Positions 18,452 to 25,811 of a DNA stretch of 64,000 nt are shown here, piece after piece. Each line of letters begins with the position of its first letter. Position 1 is the stretch's first letter. Made by a program: the position numbers and the translations under genes. The stretch is from Croceicoccus estronivorus. Its GTDB lineage: Bacteria; Pseudomonadota; Alphaproteobacteria; Sphingomonadales; Sphingomonadaceae. The notes beneath the pieces were generated by a model. That model had not been told where the DNA came from, did no database searches, and saw only the letters and a list, made by a program, of their open reading frames with translations. Location of the stretch: assembly GCF_001625325.1 (NCBI RefSeq), contig NZ_JRQQ01000007.1:1-64000 (forward strand), in the 5' to 3' direction.

Positions 18452-19673
18452 AGAGGTGGACCCCGCCATAGATAGAGGACCGATCAAGCACGGTCAGTTC
18501 CTGCGATTGCGCAGCGCGGTAATCCCACATTTCGAGAAGGTTTGCCGCAAGCCGCCCTGGAAGCAGGGAGGGTTCGTCCGCTGTACGGAAGAGAACCCGG
18601 GCACCGGCGCGCGCGGTTCGGCAAATCTGGCTCCAGAGCGCGTTGAGCTGATCGTCCGTCATCCAGTCCTGAGCATCGAGCAGCACGAACTTGTCCACGC
18701 TCTGCGCCTCTTGTCCGGCGAGCCAGTCGGTCATGTTCGCCTGCTGAATGTCCAGCCGATCGAGCCGGCTGCGCACGAGCTTGAAATGCGCTTCCTGAAG
18801 ATAGGGGGGAAGGCTCCCCTCCGGTGCCTTGTCATAGCCCCGGGAGAATGCCTGCCAGGCGAAGTAGTTATCGCGGAAGTCAAAGTCGCAGGTGAGTTTT
18901 TCCAATCGCTGGCGCAGGACATCGGCCATACTGCGCCCAGCTGCCAGCTTGTCGTATTGTGCAGGGGGAATCCCGAGCCCGAAAAGGGAGGCGGGCTGGC
19001 TTGTCATCCAACGGATCAGCGGTTTGTCGAAAAACGGCACGAAGCGTTGTTCAAAGTGCGCACGTTGTTCGTCCTTCCCATGGGCTTGCAATACGTCTCG
19101 GGGATTTTCCCCGTTCAGTCGGGCAAGCAAATGGGCAAAGCCGATAAATGTGCCAAGCAAGCCATGACGATAAGCGCCTCTGGTAAACATGCCGATCCGT
19201 TTCCGGCCGAGGATGTCTCGGGTTTCCCAATATCGGCGCGAAGACGCGTCCAGATGTTGTGCGACATGCGTAAAATAGGCCGCTTTGTTTTCCGCCAGAT
19301 CGGCTTCCACGAAGAAGCGCCTGAAGTGCATGTGATCGGGCAAGTGCCGCATGGCGGTACGCTTCAGGCGTCCCAATGCGACATGGGCGTGGTTCAGATC
19401 AAGTGCCGTTATCCGGGCCGGACCGGCGGTAAGGTAGCTCAGGGCGTTGCAGCCTCCACTGGCGATAGTGACCAGATGATCCGTCTCCCGGATATCCAGT
19501 CCGGCCATATCCGCTTCGGGGTCTTCCCATATCTGCGGATAGACCAGCCCGCGGAAGGCTAATGCAAACGCGCGTTCGAGCAGGGCTGTGCCAGTGAAAC
19601 CTTTTGTGCGAACGGCTGCCTTCTCGATCAGTTCTCCGCGGGCACTCGTTTCAATCGCAATGTCCTGCTTCAT
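18435..19673 (-). CDS. btaA: SAM:diacylglycerol 3-amino-3-carboxypropyltransferase (BtaA)
   Basis: DUF3419-family enzyme that transfers the 3-amino-3-carboxypropyl group of SAM to diacylglycerol, the first step of betaine-lipid synthesis. 412 residues. Visible family landmarks: LVYPQIWEDPEADM, the SAM-site strand VTIASGGCNALSYL, ALDLNHAHVALGRLK, and the second Rossmann-like half with FVLLDAQDWMTDDQLNALW and RVLFRTADEPSLLPGR. First gene of btaA-btaB, with a candidate PHO box about 75 bases upstream of its ATG. Confidence 0.92.
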   Translation of the reverse strand: MKQDIAIETSARGELIEKAAVRTKGFTGTALLERAFALAFRGLVYPQIWEDPEADMAGLDIRETDHLVTIASGGCNALSYLTAGPARITALDLNHAHVALGRLKRTAMRHLPDHMHFRRFFVEADLAENKAAYFTHVAQHLDASSRRYWETRDILGRKRIGMFTRGAYRHGLLGTFIGFAHLLARLNGENPRDVLQAHGKDEQRAHFEQRFVPFFDKPLIRWMTSQPASLFGLGIPPAQYDKLAAGRSMADVLRQRLEKLTCDFDFRDNYFAWQAFSRGYDKAPEGSLPPYLQEAHFKLVRSRLDRLDIQQANMTDWLAGQEAQSVDKFVLLDAQDWMTDDQLNALWSQICRTARAGARVLFRTADEPSLLPGRLAANLLEMWDYRAAQSQELTVLDRSSIYGGVHLYVRRG

Positions 19674-19746
19674 GCGTCATTCCGTATTCCGCAGACATCC
19701 GCACCATGCGGCACCGCATTGTAAAATACGGCCCTATTCGTGTGGA

Positions 19747-19775
19747 GTGACGCTTCGGAGACGGATTGGTGACAG
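19747..19775 (-). promoter_or_regulatory. PHO box (PhoB site) upstream of btaA
   Basis: Read on the minus strand, three 7-base half-sites occur at exact 11-base spacing: CTGTCAC (19769-19775), CCGTCTC (19758-19764), GCGTCAC (19747-19753). The PhoB consensus is CTGTCAT repeated with 4-base spacers. Possible -10 boxes follow (GAATAG about 9 bases on, or TACAAT at 19718-19723). Betaine-lipid genes are known to be induced by phosphate starvation through PhoB in other alphaproteobacteria, so site and gene fit. Confidence 0.75.
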
Positions 19776-19820
19776 TTTGCAGACACTGCCCGCCAGATTG
19801 CAAGATATATTGAAGGGCGG

Positions 19821-20345
19821 TTATGCCTCGATCGGCAATGCGCCCAAGAAATCCACTTTGCCTAGAGGCACGCCACGTGCGCGAAGAATGTCGTATGCGG
19901 TCGCCGCGTGGAAATGGAAATTGGGCTGGGTAAAGCCGAGCAGGAAGTTTTCGGCAGTGAAGTTCAACAGATATTTGTCGCCGATGGTGAACTTCATCGG
20001 TTTGCCCATGAAGCCTTCAACTTCGTCCTCGCTTAGGTCGGCCAGGAATGCCAGGGCTTCGTCAATCCGCTCCCCCAATGCAGCGAAGCTGGCTGGCGGC
20101 TCGCTCATATCAGGGGAAAAGGTACCGCGCCTAACGCCCTCGATCGCGCCCATGCTATGCACTGCGCAACTTTTCACTTGGTATTTGAACGGCAGCATGT
20201 CGTCAATCAACCGGGCATCGATCAATTCTGCGTCGTCAAGGCCTTCCGCCTGGCAATGAGCCTCCGCCTTGTCGAGCCATGTGCGGCATGCCCCCAATAT
20301 CTGCGTCCAGGTCGGTACAAGGGCAGCATGAAGAGATAGCGGCAT
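19821..20345 (-). CDS. DUF1993 domain protein
   Basis: 174 residues, a DinB-like four-helix protein of the DUF1993 family: LVPTWTQILGACRTWLDKAEAH at the N-terminus, LIDDMLPFKYQVKSCAVHSMGAIEG in the middle, and FTQPNFHFHAATAYDILRARGVPLGKVDFLG at the C-terminus, where the conserved PNFxFH-xx-AYdiLR pattern is clear. No biochemical role is known. It stands alone, with the gcrA terminator upstream and the btaA promoter region downstream. Confidence 0.85.
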   Translation of the reverse strand: MPLSLHAALVPTWTQILGACRTWLDKAEAHCQAEGLDDAELIDARLIDDMLPFKYQVKSCAVHSMGAIEGVRRGTFSPDMSEPPASFAALGERIDEALAFLADLSEDEVEGFMGKPMKFTIGDKYLLNFTAENFLLGFTQPNFHFHAATAYDILRARGVPLGKVDFLGALPIEA

Positions 20346-20393
20346 GGGTGGCTCCTATGGCGTTTGTGCCGGTAAGGCACTGGGGAATGCAGG

Positions 20394-20431
20394 CAAAGTA
20401 AAGCGGCGCGGAAGCATCCTTCCGCGCCGCT
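20394..20431 (-). terminator. Probable terminator after gcrA
   Basis: Thirteen-pair perfect stem (20402-20414 with 20419-20431) around the tetraloop CATC or its complement, followed on the minus strand by TTTACTTT, a moderately T-rich tail. It lies about 40 bases downstream of the gcrA stop. Confidence 0.7.
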
Positions 20432-20472
20432 GACATATCTCATCGTTCATCCATCATGCGGAATAGACAGAC

Positions 20473-21174
20473 CTAGCGCACCCGAGGGCCGCCGAAAGGC
20501 AGCGGAGGCGGTGGGCGCCGTGCGCCGCGAGGCAGTTGTGCCTGATAGGCGCGCCCGCAATGTTCGACGCAATATGGGTAGCCGGGATTCACCTTTTCAC
20601 CGCAGAAATGGAAATCCGCCTCACCTGGATGGCCCATTGGCCACCGGCAAACCTTGTCGCTCAAATCCAGCAGGCTGGTCTTGTCGGCAATTTCCGGGCT
20701 CGGCTTGGCCGGTACGAGGCGCCGTGGTGGAGCCGGCGGAATAGGTGCCTGTTGATCGCCAGGCCCCTGGCGAAGGAAGCCGCCAGGCCCGACCGAAACG
20801 ATCTTGGGCAGTCCCGTCCCGGAATTTGGCAGGGGTTGAGAAGGGATGGGAGCCGCAGACGCAGCTGGCGCCGGAGTGGGAGCTGCCGCTGGCGCAACCG
20901 GCTTTTCAATCGGTGCAGCGCGTGGTGGAGCCTTGGCTTTCGTTTCACTGCCGGATGACGCGGGCGGTTTCTTGGATGGGGCCGCTGCCTTGGCTTTCTT
21001 GGGTGCATCGTTGGTCTTCACGGGGGAAGGGCGAGCCTTGAGCCCAAGGCGATGGGCCTTGCCGATGACCGCGTTGCGGCTCACCCCGCCGAGCTCTTCG
21101 GCGATCTGGCTCGCAGTCGCTCCGCCTTCCCACATTTTGGTCAGCGTTGCGATCCGTTCCTCGGTCCAGCTCAT
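20473..21174 (-). CDS. gcrA: GcrA-family cell-cycle transcription factor
   Basis: GcrA acts with sigma-70 at promoters carrying methylated GANTC sites (the CcrM mark) and controls cell-cycle genes in alphaproteobacteria. 233 residues: N-terminal helix-turn-helix (MSWTEERIATLTKMWEGGATASQIAEELGGVSRNAVIGKAHRLGL), a Pro/Ala-rich linker (about 60-170), and the C-terminal sigma-binding part with CRWPMGHPGEADFHFCG and PYCVEHCGRAYQ. The linker is long compared with the Caulobacter protein (about 173 residues). Confidence 0.95.
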   Translation of the reverse strand: MSWTEERIATLTKMWEGGATASQIAEELGGVSRNAVIGKAHRLGLKARPSPVKTNDAPKKAKAAAPSKKPPASSGSETKAKAPPRAAPIEKPVAPAAAPTPAPAASAAPIPSQPLPNSGTGLPKIVSVGPGGFLRQGPGDQQAPIPPAPPRRLVPAKPSPEIADKTSLLDLSDKVCRWPMGHPGEADFHFCGEKVNPGYPYCVEHCGRAYQAQLPRGARRPPPPLPFGGPRVR

Positions 21175-21267
21175 AATCGCTCCAATTCCTCAATTCCGGC
21201 CAAAATCCCACAACACGGGAAAAGATGTTTCTTGCCAGCCGGACCGGCTGCCGATAGTCGCCCGGGC

Positions 21268-22146
21268 ATGGCCAATCAAGCCCGAGAAACAAGTATCGCC
21301 GCAGAAGACACTGCCCATGTTCAACGCCGGTTTCCCCCGCAGGGCGAACCGCTGATTCAAGGCATCAACCGAGGCGGGCTGTGGACCTTATATATTAAGG
21401 AGGTTCGCCGATTTCTCAAGGTCCAGACCCAGACAATTTGGGCTCCGGCCGTCACGACCCTGCTGTTTTTGGTGATTTTTACCGTTGCCCTGGGTCGGCA
21501 GGGGCGAATCGTTTTGGGTGTACCGTTTGCAACCTTCATCGCTCCTGGGCTTATCGCCATGGGAATGATGCAGAACGCGTTTGCCAATTCGAGTTTTTCA
21601 CTGCTCGTCGGCAAGATACAGGGCACGATTATCGACTATCTGATGCCTCCTCTGAGCGAAGGTGAACTGATGGCGGGAATCGTTGCGGCTGCCACGACTC
21701 GCGCGATAGCGGTTGGTGGCGCTGTGGCGGCGGCGATCTGGCTCTGGCCCGGCGTACATATCAGCGTCGCTCATGCATGGGCGGTCGTCTGGTTTGGGCT
21801 GATGGGGGCGGTGATGTTATCGTTCCTCGGCTTGCTGACTTCGCTGTGGGCGGAAAAGTTCGACCACGCTGCTGCTGTGACCAATTTCGTGGTTGCACCG
21901 CTCTCGTTGTTGTCTGGTACTTTTTATACCATTCACAATCTCGCGCCCGGCTTCCGCTTCGTCAGTTTTGCAAACCCGTTTTTCTATGTGATTTCAGGTT
22001 TTCGCTATGGCTTCCTGGGAGACAGCGATATCGGGGAAGGCGCGTCGGCAGTGATATGGGCCGCTTTTGGGCTCGGTCTGTTCAACCTTGCATTGGGCGT
22101 GCTTAGCTACTGGCTGTTGAGGACGGGCTGGAAGCTCAAGAGTTGA
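21268..22146 (+). CDS. ABC-2 type transporter permease
   Basis: 292 residues from the ATG at 21268, with a cytoplasmic N-terminal lead (about 40 residues) and six hydrophobic spans. Family marks are TLYIKEVRRFLKVQTQTIWAP at the N-terminus and PLSLLSGTFYTIHNLAPGFRFVSFANPFFYVISGFRYGFLG near the fifth span, typical of the YadH/NodJ-like drug or polysaccharide exporters. No ATP-binding subunit gene adjoins it (gcrA is upstream and divergent, hspQ downstream and convergent), so the ATPase must be encoded elsewhere. Confidence 0.88.
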   Translation: MANQARETSIAAEDTAHVQRRFPPQGEPLIQGINRGGLWTLYIKEVRRFLKVQTQTIWAPAVTTLLFLVIFTVALGRQGRIVLGVPFATFIAPGLIAMGMMQNAFANSSFSLLVGKIQGTIIDYLMPPLSEGELMAGIVAAATTRAIAVGGAVAAAIWLWPGVHISVAHAWAVVWFGLMGAVMLSFLGLLTSLWAEKFDHAAAVTNFVVAPLSLLSGTFYTIHNLAPGFRFVSFANPFFYVISGFRYGFLGDSDIGEGASAVIWAAFGLGLFNLALGVLSYWLLRTGWKLKS

Positions 22147-22196
22147 AGGCGCGCGCGCAGTGAATGCGCTGCACCTGCCAAAGCCCAGGCATCATT

Positions 22197-22577
22197 TCAG
22201 TGGCTCAAACTGCGCCGCAGACGATAACGTCCTTCTGCAAAATCCTCAAAAATCTGGGGGACGGATGGGTGATCCACCGGACCGCCTTCGCTGTCCCCTA
22301 GCAGGTTCTGCTGGCTGACATAGGCGACGTAAGACGAATCCTCATTTTCTGCCAGTAGGTGGTAAAACGGTTGATCCCGCCGTGGGCGAATTTCGTGGGG
22401 GATGGCTTCGTACCATTCTTCGCTGTTGGCGAAGACAGGGTCGATGTCGAATATTACGCCACGAAATCCGAACTGGCGATGGCGAACAACGTCGCCGATG
22501 GCAAAGCGCGCGCGGGTCTGCAAAGGGGCGTCTACCACCCGCCCTGCCTGATGAGAAAAGAATGTCGAACGATCCAT
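22197..22577 (-). CDS. hspQ: HspQ/YccV-like hemimethylated-DNA-binding domain protein
   Basis: 126 residues from the ATG at 22577. The YccV domain is clear: ARFAIGDVVRHRQFGFRGVIFDIDPVFANSEEWYEAIP...PFYHLL, then YVAYVSQQNLL. In E. coli HspQ is a specificity factor for Lon; the DNA-binding label reflects the original assay. A longer reading frame extends upstream but has no family similarity. Confidence 0.88.
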   Translation of the reverse strand: MDRSTFFSHQAGRVVDAPLQTRARFAIGDVVRHRQFGFRGVIFDIDPVFANSEEWYEAIPHEIRPRRDQPFYHLLAENEDSSYVAYVSQQNLLGDSEGGPVDHPSVPQIFEDFAEGRYRLRRSLSH

Positions 22578-22737
22578 TACATGTAACAATATAATTTGTT
22601 GCGTTTGCGAAACAAGGATGCAGGACGATCCATCCCCATTTTGCTTGCGAGAAGGGCTTGGCAAGCTGCCAGTCATCGGCTAACGGCGCGCCTTCCAGCA
22701 GACCTGCGGCCCATGGGCCCGATGCACCTGACTTTGC

Positions 22738-22827
22738 GGAGAGGTGGCAGAGAGGTCGAATGCGCCGCACTCGAAATGCGGTTTACGGGCAACCGTAACG
22801 TGGGTTCGAATCCCACCCTCTCCGCCA
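22738..22827 (+). tRNA. tRNA-Ser (anticodon CGA)
   Basis: Complete class II tRNA with encoded CCA. Acceptor GGAGAGG (22738-22744) pairs with CCTCTCC (22817-22823); discriminator G. The anticodon stem-loop is CCGCA-CTCGAAA-TGCGG, giving CGA, reading UCG. A long variable arm (TTACGGGCAACCGTAA) and a T arm (GTGGG-TTCGAAT-CCCAC) fit serine. Its 3' end is a standard integrase attachment site, and an integrase remnant follows 146 bases later. Confidence 0.97.
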
Positions 22828-22973
22828 TAAACCCTTGCCAGAGCGTGCCAAAACACCGAAGATTTGAGCCATTCTGTCCTAATGGGGTGGGCGTGGAGTG
22901 CCATCTTGTGCCATCCAAACCCCCGCCTTTGGGGGTGGTCCTGGGGGTGCAGGTTAAGGGTTTGGGGGTATTG

Positions 22974-23147
22974 ATGGCCCTGAGTGATACCAAGGCACGC
23001 AAAGCACAGCCCGCCGAACGGGATTATAAGCTCGGTGACTCTGGTGGTCTGTTCCTGCTGGTCCGCCCTGGGGGCAGTAAGCTCTGGCGCATGAAGTATC
23101 GTTTCGTGGGTAAGGAAAAGCTGCTCTCTTTCGGGCCGTACCCTGAA
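22974..23147 (+). pseudogene. Truncated P4-type tyrosine integrase (N-terminus only)
   Basis: 58 codons matching the start of P4-like integrases (DUF4102 arm-binding domain): MALSDTKARKAQP, YKLGDSGGLFLLVRPGGSKLWR, and KEKLLSFGPYPE. A full-length family member has about 400 residues, so nothing of the catalytic domain remains. The reading frame then runs into unrelated sequence. Position directly after tRNA-Ser identifies it as the left end of a genomic island whose integrase was destroyed by a deletion or insertion. Confidence 0.88.
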
Positions 23148-23295
23148 AGGTGCGCCACTTCCCATCACCACCACGGGCTATCATTTCCATTTTTATCAGC
23201 TCGGCACGGTTGAAGTGCATGGCGGCGATATCGTCGCGCAAGTGACTTCATGGCTGGATGAGGAAGCCAAGGGCGGCGAATGGCAGGCCCAGCAG
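23146..23295 (+). pseudogene. Fragment of a mobile-element-associated small protein
   Basis: Immediately after the integrase break, another frame reads PLPITTTGYHFHFYQLGTVEVHGG and then VAQVTSWLDEEAKGGEWQ. To me this looks like the C-terminal part of a short conserved protein (pattern LPITxTGYxSHF...WLDxEA) common on sphingomonad plasmids and integrative elements; this is recollection, not a search. It has no start codon and joins the IS6 remnant at its far end. Confidence 0.4.
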
Positions 23296-23444
23296 CGCGC
23301 CGTCTCGTGAGTGACGTCGATCCCTCGCTCGGCGAGGAGATCTTCGACGTCCCGCAAGCTCAGCGTGAAGCGAAAATAGAGCTAGATGCCGAGCCGGATC
23401 ACGCCTGGCGGGAACCGGTGGCGCCTGAACGCAATGGGTTTCAT
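23291..23444 (-). pseudogene. IS6-family transposase remnant with amber stop
   Basis: Minus-strand frame beginning at the ATG at 23444 reads MKPIAFRRHRFPPGVIRLGI, then a TAG, then LYFRFTLSLRDVEDLLAERG and IDVTHETARCW. This is the N-terminal 50 residues of an IS6-type transposase (family pattern KRHRFPxDVI, YFRFTLSFRDVEELLAERGIDVSYETVRRW). It is inactivated by the amber codon and truncated, with no DDE residues left. Confidence 0.82.
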
Positions 23445-23522
23445 GCTTGTCTCGCTAAGTGGCGGAATGCCGCAAGTGGAGACAAGTTGTCGTTAGGCTG
23501 ACAGATTCCCAACAGAATATTT

Positions 23523-24023
23523 TTAATTTTCTATCTTCTCACCTTCTATGTTAATAAATGAGATATACTTTTCCATAAGATCTGCGAAATGTATTAATTC
23601 ATCTTCTGTGAAGTGAATTAATACATTTTTCATTAAAACGTTTCTAGATTCATTTATTTTCTTTGCCTGCTTTAGTCCAGACGGGGTTGGGGACATAGTT
23701 ACGACGCGACGATCTTTCTTTTCATTTCTACGTTCGATGAGGCCGAGTTCGACCAAAGGTAAAGTGGTGCGACTTGCGGTTGAAGCATTTACGCCCAGCA
23801 CTTGTGCCAGCTCGGTCATTTTCTGACCCGGATTAGCAATGACGGCTTCCAGAATATCGACCTGGACTGGCGTCAGTTCATATTCACCGACCAGATAAAC
23901 GTATCGCTGCAACGCGCGATTTCGGGGATTCCTTCGGAGATCGATAACAGCTCTCGCAAAACGCGCGGAAGCATCATCGGCCTTTTCTGCCGCAAGAGAT
24001 TTTTCTCCACCCTTTTCCGTCAC
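23523..24023 (-). CDS. MarR-family transcriptional regulator
   Basis: Winged-helix repressor with the MarR pattern: LTPVQVDILEAVIANPGQKMTELAQVLGVNASTASRTTLPLVELGLIERR (recognition helix) and KDRRVVTMSPTPSG (wing). I choose the GTG at 24023, preceded at seven bases by AAGGA, giving 166 residues; the longer ATG start at 24095 would leave 14 bases to the divergent amidohydrolase gene and no promoter space. The gene is distinctly AT-rich against the core genome, with A/T-ending codons, pointing to recent transfer. It probably controls the divergent cluster to its right. Confidence 0.85.
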   Translation of the reverse strand: MTEKGGEKSLAAEKADDASARFARAVIDLRRNPRNRALQRYVYLVGEYELTPVQVDILEAVIANPGQKMTELAQVLGVNASTASRTTLPLVELGLIERRNEKKDRRVVTMSPTPSGLKQAKKINESRNVLMKNVLIHFTEDELIHFADLMEKYISFINIEGEKIEN

Positions 24024-24041
24024 CTCAGAATCCTTGCATAA

Positions 24042-24089
24042 TACATATATTTCTCTGTACACGTTTATCGTTCGGGTAATATAATTGCC
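24042..24089. promoter_or_regulatory. Candidate MarR operator region
   Basis: The 86 bases between the MarR GTG and the amidohydrolase ATG contain TACATATATT (24042-24051), which recurs in front of the receptor gene at 27540-27549, and a near palindrome GGTAAT-ATA-ATTGCC (24075-24089, one mismatch). Either could be the regulator's binding site. AT-richness of the region makes chance matches possible. Confidence 0.4.
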
Positions 24090-24109
24090 GGACATGAAAT
24101 TGGAACAGG

Positions 24110-25789
24110 ATGGCTGAAGTGAAATACGATCGGGTAATCGCCGGTGGCCTCGTTGTGGACGGAAGCGGAAGCGCCCCGATTTATGCCGATGTTGGGATTG
24201 TCGGCGACAAAATCGCAGAGATTGGCCAAGGTTTGAAAGGCCATGATACTTTGCATGCTGAAGGGCTGATTGTCGCTCCGGGCTTCATTGATGTTCACAC
24301 GCACTATGATCCTCAGGTCCTGTGGGATCGTGAGCTAACGCCATCATCCTGGCACGGTGTGACATCCGTAATCGCGGGCAATTGCGGCTTTAGCATTGCG
24401 CCAGTGAAAGAGGGAGGACGTGATCTCTTAATCGGCACATTCGAAAAGGTCGAGGACATAGACTCTCAGGCTATGGAGCAGGGAATCACCTGGGATTTCG
24501 AAACTTACGGGGAATACTTGGCGGCGCTGGAGCAGGCAGGTCTTGCTATCAATTTTGGCGGTTATGTGGGCCATACCGCGGTTCGAGCCTACGTCATGGG
24601 TGACGCCAGTTATGAGCGGGAGGCAACTCCCCGAGAACTGGATGCCATGAAAGCAGTGGTGGAGCGCTCGCTAAGAGAGGGAGCATTAGGATTTTCCACA
24701 GATAGGGCGGGATTTATCCTTGGTCATCGAGGAAAGCCTGTGCCCTCTGTAGTGGCATCACAAGAAGAGACTGAGGCGCTGTTAGCCATACCGGTAGAGG
24801 TTGGCCGTGGTATTTCCCATATTGCGCCGGGCGAAGATTATGCATGGCTATTGGATTTTGTTCGTCGGACCGGCGCTACGGTGAATTGGTCGGCGATTCT
24901 TGCCTATCCGGCCGGATCCGGTCGCGCTGATTACCGTGATAAACTTCAGGTGCTGCGGCAGGCATACGAAGAAGGCTTGCCACTAATCGGACAAGTTACT
25001 TGTCGGCCAATTATTCAGCTCATTTCTCTCGCGACCCCGTACTCATTTTCCCAAATAGAAGCATTCAGTACTATCCTCGCCGCTCCTCCCGAAGATAGGG
25101 CGGCAATCTATGCCGATCCACAATGGCGAGCTGATCTACATCGCTGCCTGGAGAAGATCGATTTACCTCCGCGCTGGGAGCTCATGCATGTTGCGGAAAC
25201 ACCGAGGCAGCCGAACCTAATTGGAAGCAGCATTGCGGATCTTTCGTCCGAACGTGGGGCGGATCCCTTCGATGTCATGATCGATATCGCTTTGGCTGAT
25301 AACCTCCAAACTCGCTTCAGCGTAACTTTTGCAAACGATTGCGATCACGATGTTACGGAACTGCTACGCGGAGTGAACTGCATCATTGGCTTATCAGATG
25401 CAGGCGCGCACGCCGCCCAAATTTGCGACAGTGTGTTGACGACAGATTTTCTTTCGCGCTGGATCCGAGATCGCGCCATTATGCCGCTGGAGCATGCAAT
25501 CCGAAAAATCACGGGCGAACTCGCCGACGTTATGAGGCTCGATCGTGGTTATCTCCGTCCGGGAAGTCCGGCGGACATCACGGTATTCGATCTCGATCGC
25601 CTGGACGTTGGCCCGATTTCTAGAGTTCACGATCTTCCGGCTGGTGCTGAGCGGCTGATTGCAGACCGACCGACTGGGATTGAGCACGTCCTGGTAAACG
25701 GTGTCCCGATACGACGAGACGGCGTGATTCAAAGAGATGCAGTCCAAGCCGGGCCCGGGCAGCTACTCAAGAGCACCAGTGGTGAATAA
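24110..25789 (+). CDS. N-acyl-D-amino-acid deacylase-like amidohydrolase
   Basis: 559-residue metal-dependent hydrolase of the amidohydrolase-3/D-aminoacylase group. Metal ligands: HTH in FIDVHTHYDPQ, His in FGGYVGHTAVR, and the Asp in IGLSDAGAHAA. The N- and C-terminal beta-sandwich halves (YDRVIAGGLVVDGSG; GSPADITVFDLDRLDVG) are intact. Family members cleave N-acyl amino acids or other amide/cyclic bonds, so the substrate is open. First gene of the cluster that includes a second amidohydrolase, an outer-membrane receptor, an SDR and a VOC protein. Confidence 0.88.
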   Translation: MAEVKYDRVIAGGLVVDGSGSAPIYADVGIVGDKIAEIGQGLKGHDTLHAEGLIVAPGFIDVHTHYDPQVLWDRELTPSSWHGVTSVIAGNCGFSIAPVKEGGRDLLIGTFEKVEDIDSQAMEQGITWDFETYGEYLAALEQAGLAINFGGYVGHTAVRAYVMGDASYEREATPRELDAMKAVVERSLREGALGFSTDRAGFILGHRGKPVPSVVASQEETEALLAIPVEVGRGISHIAPGEDYAWLLDFVRRTGATVNWSAILAYPAGSGRADYRDKLQVLRQAYEEGLPLIGQVTCRPIIQLISLATPYSFSQIEAFSTILAAPPEDRAAIYADPQWRADLHRCLEKIDLPPRWELMHVAETPRQPNLIGSSIADLSSERGADPFDVMIDIALADNLQTRFSVTFANDCDHDVTELLRGVNCIIGLSDAGAHAAQICDSVLTTDFLSRWIRDRAIMPLEHAIRKITGELADVMRLDRGYLRPGSPADITVFDLDRLDVGPISRVHDLPAGAERLIADRPTGIEHVLVNGVPIRRDGVIQRDAVQAGPGQLLKSTSGE

Positions 25790-25811
25790 TACTAATTCTC
25801 AGGAGGATAAA

